From positions 458,450 to 476,507 of the forward strand of contig KQ482061.1 in assembly GCA_001430745.1 (NCBI GenBank): a stretch of DNA of 18,058 nt, in the 5' to 3' direction. Positions 10,901 through 18,058 of this stretch are shown piece after piece. Within the stretch, counting starts at the first letter, position 1; each line of letters begins with the position of its first letter. Source of the stretch: Auxenochlorella pyrenoidosa. Lineage: Eukaryota > Chlorophyta > Trebouxiophyceae > Chlorellales > Chlorellaceae. The position numbers and the translations under genes were made by a program. The notes below the pieces were generated by a model. The model ran no database searches. It was not told the DNA's origin and worked only from the letters and a program-made list of their open reading frames with translations.

Positions 10901-12732
10901 TGCTGCGGACAGAGTGCGGAAACGAGGACGCTTTCACCTTACTTTTTTCATTTCAGACCATGACTGGTGGACATGCTTTGGCAGGCGCCATCTGTGACAC
11001 GTACTCTTGAAGATAACATCTCAGCATTCTTGCCTGCGCTTTGCTGCCCTGCAGTGGAGCGCACCGCCGAAGGCCAGGCCAGCAGCCCAGCCCGGCTGCT
11101 GGTTGGCTCCCTGCACGACGACGCCCTGCTCCTGTGCCGCCCGCTAGCGCTGGAGCAGTTCCCTTCGCCGCTGGTGCTGCGCTGCCGTACGCGCACGCCC
11201 GGCAAGGGGCGGGGCAAGGCTATTGAGGTGCGAGGGCTCCGCCTGAAGAGCGTCGGTTAACCGTTCTCCAGAATTAGGGCGAGAGTGTGCAGCCGTACTT
11301 GCAGGCGTGCCTGCTTGGCCACCGTCTGCAGTGCTCGAGTGCATGCACGCCATTGCCCTTGGTGGCTGCGCCACGCTCTCAGTCCGTCTCCGGCATCCTG
11401 CCCCCCCCCCCCCCGGGCCTTCTCCAGCTGGTGGCCTCTGTGGTGCACGAGCGCCTAGTGGGCTTGGATACTGCGGTTCGCACCGTGGTGCCTCCTGGAG
11501 TTGAACTGCAAGGGCAGCGCTTCCAGGCTGCTCCGCCCAGGGCGGCCCCTGCAGGCAACAGCAAGGGCGCAGCAGCCAGGCCAACCTCTGTGGCACCAGC
11601 AGAGGCGGGGCTGGAGGGCAGCGTGGAGGATGCGGCAGGTGCTGCTGCATCGCCCGCTAGTCGTGCTGAGCAAGACCCGCTGCCAGGAGGCATGCCTGGG
11701 GCTCTGCAGCTCATGCAGCGCAGACTGGGCAGCACGGACCCTGGATCAAGCGCTGCAGCCTTGCCAGCTCCCGTTCAGGCAGCGCAGGTGCTAGGCCCTC
11801 GTCCCACTGCTGCGACTGGCGCCATCGCTGCAGCTGCCAGCCCACAGTATAATGCTGCGATCGATCAATCACAGCCACCGCCGCCACTGCCTGCTGTGAC
11901 AGCCAAGCGCAAGTGGCGAAGCTTTATGCAGGGACCTCTAGCTGCCTCTGAATCGCCACAGCCAGCGCAGCAGCAGGTGCAGGTGCAGCAGCCGCAGCCA
12001 CAACTGGACAAGCCCAAGGCCCAGGGGCAGCAGGACATCCGCACCAGCCTGAGCCAATGGCAGCCCCAGCGTGCTGGCATGCACCTGCCTAGAGTCAGCA
12101 CTGTATCACCTGCAGCGGGGCTCACCACCAACTCACGTGCCATGCGGCCTTCCAGCAGCATCCCTGCTCCCGCCCTCCAGCCCGGCGGCCTGTTTGCCCA
12201 CTTTGCCCTGGGCAGCAGCTCATTGGCAGCAGCGCCTGGCATGCAAGCATCAGTGCGGCAGCCAGCCGTGGCGGCAGCATCACCTCTGCCGCTGCCACAG
12301 CCTGCGGCCCTACTCGGCAGCTGGGCCGGCGCCAAAAGCGGTGCCAGCGCAGCCAGTGCCGACCAAGAGAATGAACCAGCCGCAGGGGGAATCAGCAAGC
12401 GCCGCAAGCTGAGCTCCTTGCTGCCGCTTTCCAGCCAGCTGGGTCTGGCACCGCGACCAGAGCTGCCACCGGTCGGGCCACCGCTTCGGGCAGCAGAAGC
12501 AGCTGCAGACCCCATGCCAAGAAAGCCCCTGCTCCCCAGGCTGGCCTGGCTGTCTGGCCGCTTCAGCGGCCCTGCTGCTGCACCGGCCCCTGCAATGCTA
12601 GAAGCAGCAGTGAGCACTGCGCGGCCACCAGATGTGCTGCCGCATGCGCAGGCCTCCCTGCAGGCCGCAGCACAGCACTCGCCGCCAGTCGGGGTTCCCA
12701 GCATTGGGGTCGGGGTGTTTGACTTCCTTTGA
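4965..12732 (+). CDS. HFM1: HFM1/MER3 meiotic ATP-dependent DNA helicase
   Basis: This is a Ski2/Brr2-type superfamily-2 helicase of the ZMM crossover pathway, which unwinds recombination intermediates in the meiotic nucleus. The 25 exons are 4965-5301, 5425-5558, 5738-5801, 5949-6077, 6214-6258, 6395-6425, 6566-6641, 6764-6812, 6950-7012, 7191-7561, 7780-7923, 8112-8180, 8372-8434, 8542-8601, 8776-8934, 9084-9134, 9272-9369, 9514-9559, 9685-9798, 9983-10039, 10203-10284, 10440-10640, 10787-10894, 11055-11227 and 11428-12732 (about 1342 residues, all phases agree). Motifs: I APTGGGKT (108-115), Ia YLAPSRALV, LTGD, II DEVH (222-225), III SATIPN (265-270), IV ALVFCSSRR, V TTSTLAMGVNLPA, VI VGRAGRPQFD (483-492). 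A winged-helix region follows from about 546 and a Sec63 domain from about 616, with an LAGIGPQIAQRLADAGV helix-hairpin-helix, ending near VGLD. The last ~420 residues are disordered. HFM1 rather than Brr2/Slh1 because there is one helicase cassette and the LTGD and SATIPN contexts match. Confidence 0.92.
6395..6425 (+). other. 31-nt microexon of HFM1
   Basis: Exon 6 is only 31 nt, entering in phase 1 and leaving in phase 2, and encodes VVARIKMIS after the DEVH and NENRGASLE exon. This segment is conserved in HFM1-type helicases, so inclusion is required. The flanking sites are an ATGCAG acceptor and a GG|GTGGGC donor. Skipping it would shift the frame. Confidence 0.75.
6642..6763 (+). other. 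GC-AG intron in HFM1 (intron 7)
   Basis: The upstream exon ends SATIPNVQ and the donor reads CAG|gcaagc. The downstream exon begins DLADWLG after CTGCAG. The HFM1 family has the pattern SATIPN-x-x-D-I/L-A-E/D-W-L, so the join must fall here. The only nearby GT (inside AACGTG) would delete two aligned residues. GCAAG is the usual form of a minor-class GC donor. Confidence 0.8.
7924..8111 (+). other. GC-AG intron in HFM1 (intron 11)
   Basis: The exon with motif V ends at YERSTCLQ and the next begins MVGRAGRPQFD (motif VI). Both are phase 0, so the donor is CAG|gcagga. The alternative GT inside CACGTG would end the exon in phase 2, and the GT at GGGTCTCAG in phase 1; neither matches the phase-0 acceptor. 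Confidence 0.75.
8181..8371 (+). other. GC-AG intron in HFM1 (intron 12)
   Basis: The motif VI exon ends VIIMTQKQ at CAG|gcaggc. The next exon begins HVRRYEQLMNGSELVE after CTGCAG. No GT near the exon end keeps frame and family alignment. It directly follows another GC-AG intron with the same CAG|gcagg donor, so the 69-nt motif VI exon is flanked by two GC donors. Confidence 0.72.
10287..10312 (+). repeat. G-rich run with quadruplex potential in HFM1 intron 21
   Basis: Directly after the donor at 10285 the sense strand has runs of 4, 5 and 12 Gs separated by TGCT and A. The 12-G block can supply two or more tracts, so a G-quadruplex is possible in DNA or pre-mRNA. An effect on splicing or stability is inference. 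Confidence 0.7.
11401..11414 (+). repeat. C14 homopolymer in the last HFM1 intron
   Basis: Fourteen consecutive C residues lie 13 nt before the CTCCAG acceptor of the final coding exon (11428), so they form its pyrimidine tract. Homopolymers this long are prone to length change and to sequencing error. Confidence 0.9.
11428..12729 (+). other. Disordered C-terminal tail exon of HFM1
   Basis: One 1305-nt exon encodes the last strand of the Sec63 region (LVASVVHERLVGLD), then about 420 residues rich in Ala, Gln, Pro and Ser. Short patches stand out from the low complexity: KRKWRSF (about residues 1068-1074), DIRTSLSQW (1111-1119), a basic SKRRKL (1231-1236) that could be a nuclear signal, and a hydrophobic terminal GVFDFL. 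These may be short binding motifs; no partner can be assigned. The tail is only about one third of the protein but comes from one exon, unlike the finely split catalytic part. Confidence 0.75.
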
Positions 12733-12765
12733 AATAGCTTCCAGGTTCATCCACGCTTGCCTTGA

Positions 12766-12770
12766 TGTAA
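12766..12770 (+). terminator. TGTAA poly(A) signal of HFM1
   Basis: TGTAA, the usual green-algal polyadenylation signal, lies 34 nt after the HFM1 stop codon. The position suggests a very short 3' UTR. Confidence 0.6.
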
Positions 12771-12863
12771 ATGATATGCCTGACATAACAGCCAGGATGG
12801 ACTGCTGGCAGCGCGCTCTGCTGGGGTGGTGGCGAAGCATCGCAGATGGTGAAATCCACTGTT

Positions 12864-12864
<1 letters not shown>

Positions 12865-12915
<51 letters not shown>
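12865..12915 (+). repeat. (CTGG)n microsatellite
   Basis: A perfect tetranucleotide repeat of 51 nt, 12.75 copies of CTGG. It lies about 130 nt after the HFM1 stop codon, beyond the TGTAA signal, so it is probably outside the mature mRNA. It should be length-polymorphic between strains. Confidence 0.95.
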
Positions 12916-12916
<1 letters not shown>

Positions 12917-13512
12917 GGCTTAGTCCTCGCATTCTACCTCAGCAGCACCGAGAATAGGCAGCTGAGTCTTCAACTGAGAGGATGCTGCCCGTTGCAGCGG
13001 GGCTGATGTGCATGCGCATGCATGCTGGGCCCGCTGAGCTGCAAGACGAGCATCTGAAGCCTGTGGCTTGCACGCCACGATTTGCGCTCATTCATCAGTT
13101 CATGTCCTCTCTCAGATGTCAATGCGGAAATTGAGCGCCTGAGCGTGCATGCCCTGGCACATTTGCAGTGTGCAGACACCTTGATGCGGCAGTGCACTCC
13201 CACTGCCGCAGCGCGGGAAGGCACCAGACGCCCTCACGAGGATCACCAGAGCTGCAAATACAGGCCACCTGCTGGCTACCTTGGCTTTGGATGCTTGAAC
13301 TTGATCACAAGGCATGCAGATGATGACATGTGGAGCAAGGTTTATAGATACAGTCACATGCCACACGCGCGCCGGCTGCGAAGGCACTGCGAAGGGTCAG
13401 CTGGCGGTAGTTCATAAATGCTGCCCCTCACCCTTCCGGCGCATCTCAGCCCGACCGACGTTCCTGATGTCATAGCGGCAGGAGCGGAGCTGGTTTAACG
13501 GCGAGGAGGCCA

Positions 13513-16500
13513 ATGAAATGGAGCGGGGTGTCGGCAAGCAGAACAGCTTCCTGGCTGCTGGCTTGCGGAGTGACTGGTGCGCTGTAATGGCTTTTGCAGC
13601 TTTGCTCGGAACATTTGGCCTGCCATGCAGCAGCGCAGGAGTCCAGCAAAGCCGTCCGCCTGTACAGCTGTAGCTTGCAGGCGCCTTTTCTCCTCCCGCC
13701 AGCTGCTCGCGACTGTTGGCACGCATGCATGAATTTAAGGGACGCTGCGTCGCCCCGTGCTCGCAGCCTGCCTGGTGATAGCAGCTTCCGCTGGCAGGGG
13801 AGCTGCCGCTGCTGCCGCTGCGACGGGGGAAACTGAGGGGCTGCAGAGGCCCGGCCGGCAAAGGAACCCAGAGCCGCCAGCAGCCGCTGACAGAGTGCTT
13901 GTGCGCTTCAAAAGCAACCCACAGGCGGCAGCACAGGCGGCTGCACAAGCAGCGGCGCCAGTCGTGCTGGGCCTCCAGCTCGCGCGCTATGCCGGCAGGC
14001 ACCACCGTCGTGCGGTGCCGCGCAGCGGCGGCGGCGCCACGGTCGCAGCAGCTGGCAGCTCCGCCGGCATTGTGGGCGGTGTGCCTGCTGATGCCACCAT
14101 GGTGTTTACGATCACAGATGGCTCCTCAGTGCAAGAGAAGCTGAAGTTGCTCAGGGCGCACCCAGGTGCCGGGAGGGGAGGCGGCAGCAGCCAGTGCGCG
14201 TTTCCGGCAGTGCCCCCGCACGCCCCGCAGGTGTTGCCTGCTGTTGCATCTGTAGAGCCTGCGTCCTTGCACCACGCGCGAGCCACAGTGCAGCAGGCTG
14301 CGCTTGCATGGGCAGCTGTTTTGATGGGGCCCCGCTTGTGTTGCCCTGCAGATGTGGCGGTGGCAGAGCCAGACTACAAGAGGCAGCTCTACCGCATTCC
14401 CAACGACCCTCGCTTCCCTCCAAACGGCAGGGATCCTGGTAGGTGGCGGGCACCCGCTTCATGCTGCATGTGTGTGCCCCTTGATTCAACGCCAAAGTGC
14501 AAGCGGTGCATGGGCCGGAGCATTGGCTGGCACAGGCCCCAGGCTGCACCGCGGAGCAGCAGGGCTGCGCGGGTAAGCACAGGTGCAAGCCGGAAGCGAG
14601 GCAGCCCAACACCAACCCGCTCCATGCGCGCACAACTTGATGCTCCCTCCCTCCCTCCTGGCAGGCATGTGGTTCCTGCGGCAGATCTCAGCCCCAGGCG
14701 CCTGGGACACCACCACAGGGTCTAGCTTGGTGAGAGTGTGTGGGGAGGCAGCTGACAGGGAAGCAAGTGAAAGCGCCAGTCGATGCGCCTGCTTGCTGAC
14801 CAACGCCTCTGGAGCCTGCTGCCCAGTGGGTGCCTCATGTCGGACAGCACGCAGGGGCAGCCCTTTGCCGCTCATTGCTGCGCGCTGAGGCAGCCATTCC
14901 TTGGGCGCTGCAGGTGAGGGTGTGCGTTATCGACAGCGGGCTGCGCCGCACTCATGAGGATCTGGCGGCAAATGTGGCAGGCGGCTGGAACAGGTGTGGC
15001 GGGGAGGGGCGTGGCTTGCACGCTGCACAGAGTGTCGTGCAGGTGGCTCCTGCTGGCGCTGCAGGGCAGGTGCTCAGCTCACGGACCTCAGCAACAGCGC
15101 GCTGCACTCATGCTTTCAGTGCCGCCGCCATGCTTGCGCCTGCAGGGCTGTGAAGCTGGATGGCAGCCAGCCCGAGTATGGCACTGCCGAGTACGACGAT
15201 TTCACGGGTGAGCAGAGCAGCGCGACCAGCGCAACCGGGTCGGTTCAGGGCACGTGCTGGCAACTCAAGTCCACCATGCGCGCCAGACCTGAAACTGCTT
15301 GCGCAGTTGTGCAAACCACGCATGCACATACCTGCCTCTTGGGGCAGGCTTTTGAGCCTGGCACCTGCTGTGCACCTGCCCGCTCTCTGCTGTGCAGACA
15401 CGGACGGCCACGGCTCGCACTGCGCCGGCTCCATCGGCGCGGCCGGCGACAACGGCGTCGGCATTGCAGGGGTGGCCTGGCGCGCGTCGCTCTACTCATG
15501 CAAGGCACTGTCGCCGCCCGACGCGAGCGGCAACGCGTTCCTGTTCGACTCTGCCACCCTTGACTGCTACGCGCTGTGCGCATCTGTGAGCGCGGGGCGC
15601 ATGCTGGTGGGCAGGGCCGCCAGTGTGCAGCCCGGAGGAGGGCTGGCGGAGCAGCCAGTGTGCAGCCGGGCAGAGCCGACCAGCGGGTGATGGGGTGGAA
15701 GCATTCCCGTTGACGCCACTTACAGCAGCCGCCCTCTGCCATTTCCCACGCCGTTTGTGGCGGCTGGCAGGTGGGTGCCAGGGTGGTGTCGGCCAGCTAC
15801 GGAGGCAACGCCTTCTCCTCGCTGGCCAGGGATGCCATCAACGAGCTGGGCCTGGGCGGAGCCGTCGTGGTGGCTGCCGCGGGCAACGAGGCAGAGAACA
15901 ACGATGCGTCCCCAGGTGAGGGCAGGCCCCTGGCGGGCTGCAACCAAAGGTGGCCCACGCTGCGGGGGAGGCAGGGCCGGTGTTTGAGCTGGCAGGCACC
16001 TCGGGCAGCACAGCTGGCTGGACGCACCTGCGGCCACGTCATGCACGGCCTCTTGCCAAGATGCTTGTTGCATGCCCCCTCCCCAATCCTCCACCCCACC
16101 CCACCTCACCACCACCCACCCCACCCACCATCCACATGCAGCCTATCCTGCGTCGTACGTGACCGCCGCTGATAACATCATCTCAGGTCCGGGCGAGGGC
16201 TGCACACTGGTTGCAGGGTGTTTGCATTCCTGCATTGCTGCGCGTGTGAGCAGCCACGCCAGCTGCGCTCATGATTTTGCCTCCAACCCATCGGTGCAGT
16301 GGCTGCCACGACGCCCGCTGACAGCCTGGCGCCATTTTCCAGCTGGGGAAAGAGGAGCGTGCACCTGGCAGCACCCGGAGTCGGCATCCTCAGCACGGTG
16401 CCCTGGACAGACTCCGCCTATGATTACAACAGGTGCGCAGAAGAGCAGGGTTGCTCCTGCCTCTTGCTAGTATTTCTCTCTGAGTGGGGCGGGTAGGTGC

Positions 16501-18058
16501 CAGTGGCGTGTTCGACTGCTGCCTACTCTGCTTGCTCTGAGCATGCTTACGTCCCCTTTGCTGCTGCAGTGGCACATCCATGTCGACGCCTTTGACGGCC
16601 GGCGCTGTGGCGCTGCTCTTTGCCGCCAAGCCCACCGCAACAGTCGCGGAAGTCAGGTGGGCGGCGTGAGGTTTCTTTCCACAGGCAGCACACTTGTTAG
16701 CGGCTGCATGCCACCTGCTTTGTACAGCCTGCAGCCTGCCGCTTCACTACAGCCTGCCAGCAGGTGTCCTCACTTGGTGGGGCAAGCCTGTATGTGTCTC
16801 GCCTGCTCCCTCCATCGCACAGGAATGCCTTGCTGGCGGGTGTTGACACCATCCCCGACCTCAAAGGCAGGCTCATCTCAGGGGGCAGGCTGAACGTGCA
16901 GCGCTCCCTGGCCCTGCTGCTGGGCAGCCAGCGACAGCCCCCCGCTGTTCAAACATGTGAGGGCCGGGGACACAGCGGGCGCCCGGTCTTGTTTGCAGCA
17001 AAATCCGGCGTGGGGTGGGCTGGAAGCCCTGCCCGTATCCGCAGCGACTCATGCAGGCCATCAGGCCCAGCGCTGCACGGGGAGGGGGGCCGTGCACAGA
17101 GGACGCTCTTGTACAGCTTTGCGGCCCGTGCTGGTGTTGTTGCTGTGCCCGGCGCATTGCGTGCCCGCTCTCACCGGCAGCCTTACAACCGTCCAACAGC
17201 CCCCCTGCTTGCGTGCAGACACATACACCACGGAGCAGAACACGCTGTACAGCTTCGGCCTTGGCTGGGCAAAGTTTGCGCTCACCAACAACAGCGCCTG
17301 CATCGCCGAGTGCGCTTAGGGCGTGCACCGCCCGCTTTGGGTGGGGAGCAGATGAGGTGTGCGGGGCATGCAGATTGCGACAACGGCAGGGCAGGCTGGC
17401 CTGGCCTGTGCTTGCGCGTTGGTGATGATATGATCCAACCTGCTCTCAAGGCCCTATCTGCTGCAGGTGCAAGAAGCTGGACTGGTGCTACTATGCAGTT
17501 TCTTTCTCCTACATGTGGGCTGGGGGGTCCATTACGGGGCTGCTCGGGCATTGCATGTTCAAGCACGCCAAGCTGGCTGCATTGGGAAGGGTCGATGATG
17601 GCCGGCATCAACTTGCTAGCTATGACCTGCCTCCAATGGGTGTGCCTGCTGGGGCCTCCCATCGATCACTCCGCCCTTACGCTCCACCCCCTGGCATGTG
17701 TGCAGAAAGACGATCAGCAAGCAGGACGGCAGCCAGCGGGTGCCGGCATACTGGGGGCGGTGCCTGCACGTCGACATGTCGGCGACCATCCTGAATGCCA
17801 TCCCCACACCCCTGGCAAATGCGGCCTACAAGTCTCCGCTGCCAAACAGCATGGTGCAGCAGCGGCCTTCGCAGCCGCCCCCATCATCACCGCCGTGAGC
17901 TCCTGCCCGGGGCGCTGCGGTTGCCTCCAGCAGTGGCCAATGTGGATAGCTTTTGGCTCCTGGAGTTCTGGTGCCCCTCCTGCCGCAATACATCTGCTGC
18001 TGAATCTGAGCGGCGTGATATTGGCTGCTGCCTGCTGCAGGGCGCCTCCCAAGCCGCC
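13513..18058 (+). CDS. Secreted subtilisin-like (S8) protease with PAN/Apple-like module (3' partial)
   Basis: Proposed exons: 13513-13576, 13767-14165, 14352-14438, 14665-14729, 14914-14993, 15146-15207, 15398-15585, 15771-15915, 16142-16186, 16300-16432, 16570-16656, 16823-16956, 17219-17309, 17467-17514, 17706-17894 and 18041 onward. Order of parts: a signal peptide (basic MKWSGVSASR, then a hydrophobic stretch); an I9-type propeptide ending VAVAEPDY; an S8 domain with catalytic Asp212 (VCVIDSG), His257 (DGHGSHCAG), oxyanion Asn354 (AAAGN) and Ser426 (GTSMSTP); then four cysteines spaced ACIAECKKLDWC and WGRC, as in PAN/Apple modules; then a Pro-rich linker. It probably works outside the cell or in a vacuole/wall compartment and is activated by propeptide removal. 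The first exon is the weakest part: it was chosen because its phase-1 GTGCGC donor joins in frame with the hydrophobic segment. The gene may alternatively stop at TGA 17896-17898. Confidence 0.85.
16079..16135 (-). repeat. G-free, C/A-rich tract; quadruplex-prone minus strand
   Basis: A run of about 57 nt in a subtilase intron (15916-16141) has no G on the plus strand and repeated CCCACC/CCCCACC units. The minus strand therefore has many GGG and GGGG tracts with one- to three-base loops, a strong quadruplex pattern. On the transcript it acts as a long pyrimidine-rich tract before the ATGCAG acceptor. Confidence 0.7.
17219..17894 (+). other. PAN/Apple-like cysteine module and start of Pro-rich linker
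   Basis: Exons 17219-17309, 17467-17514 and 17706-17894 join in phase (2, 2, 2). They give NNSACIAE + CKKLDWCYYAVSFSY, then KTISKQDGSQRVPAYWGRCL: cysteine spacing C-x4-C-x5-C followed by a fourth Cys after about 27 residues, with the aromatic AVSF strand typical of PAN/Apple folds. These bind carbohydrate or protein in secreted proteins. The final part, QRPSQPPPSSP, looks like the start of an algal wall-type proline linker. Confidence 0.6.
17895..18058 (+). other. Probable intron and start of next subtilase exon
   Basis: The reading frame meets a TGA at 17896-17898, but the sequence there is a strong donor (CC|GTGAGC, 17895). A CTGCTGCAG acceptor ends at 18040, and the joined frame continues PAPPKPP, extending the proline-rich stretch. 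This favours an intron at 17895-18040 and a protein that continues past the window over a stop at 17898. Confidence 0.6.

Larger units (their letters stand above)
12733..13512. other. Intergenic region between HFM1 and the subtilase gene
   Basis: About 780 nt without a convincing exon on either strand. It holds the HFM1 poly(A) signal, a CTGG microsatellite and, in its last part, the presumed subtilase promoter and 5' UTR. A short AT-rich segment (tttatagata, near 13340) could be TATA-like but is weak evidence. Confidence 0.5.

Noticed and set aside
11865..12704. 279-codon open frame antisense to the HFM1 tail exon
   Set aside because: It is a shadow of the GC-rich coding exon on the other strand, with Cys/Gly/Ala-rich sequence and no recognisable motif.
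13082..13417. 111-codon open frame upstream of the subtilase gene
   Set aside because: No recognisable domain, no supporting splice pattern and mixed composition; it lies in the presumed promoter region.
13757..13766. GTG at 13757 as the start of the subtilase gene
   Set aside because: The frame lacks an ATG and meets a stop at 13736-13738 upstream. A non-AUG start in a nuclear gene is unlikely; an upstream exon starting at ATG 13513 gives a better signal peptide.
17515..17705. Intron sequence that reads GHCMFKHAK in frame with the PAN-like module
   Set aside because: It adds a tempting cysteine, but the strong GTGGGC donor at 17515 joins in phase to the exon at 17706, whose own WGRC supplies the fourth cysteine; the 191-nt segment would shift the frame if retained.
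1..18058. tRNA or rRNA genes, transposable elements, CRISPR arrays
   Set aside because: None was recognised when reading both strands; no terminal repeats, transposase motifs or spaced direct repeats were seen.

Overview
The window looks like nuclear DNA of a GC-rich, intron-dense green alga, most likely a Chlorella-like trebouxiophyte. Evidence: many short introns (about 75-370 nt) with GT(G) donors and a strong preference for TGCAG acceptors, a TGTAA poly(A) signal after one gene, alanine/glutamine/proline-rich low-complexity protein segments, and plant/animal-type eukaryotic gene families. The species is inferred from these traits and not proven.

Layout. (1) 1-1014, minus strand: 5' part of a WD40 gene resembling plant/animal WDR13, running off the left edge. 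(2) 1613-4795, minus strand: a complete 8-exon gene whose N-terminal part resembles the animal C18orf63 (DUF4708) family. It has a basic AKP-rich middle and a clear C-terminal SAP DNA-binding motif split by an intron. (3) 4965-12732, plus strand: a complete 25-exon gene for HFM1/MER3, the meiotic crossover DNA helicase, with all superfamily-2 helicase motifs, winged-helix and Sec63 regions and a long disordered tail. (4) 13513 to the right edge, plus strand: a secreted S8 subtilisin-like protease with an I9-type propeptide, a full Asp/His/Ser triad, a PAN/Apple-like cysteine module and a proline-rich linker continuing past the window.

Genes 2 and 3 are head-to-head, with only 169 nt between their ATGs, so they probably share a bidirectional promoter. 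A SAP-domain protein of unknown function paired with a meiotic helicase is the most interesting arrangement here: it nominates the C18orf63-like gene as a candidate partner in DNA recombination or chromosome work, by position only. The helicase gene also carries three apparent GC-AG introns, a 31-nt microexon, a C14 tract at its last splice acceptor and a G-rich run just after one donor.

Exon structures were built by hand from reading frame, splice-site sequence and phase; all junctions listed are phase-consistent. Protein family calls come from recognised motifs and remembered family patterns; no alignment was run.
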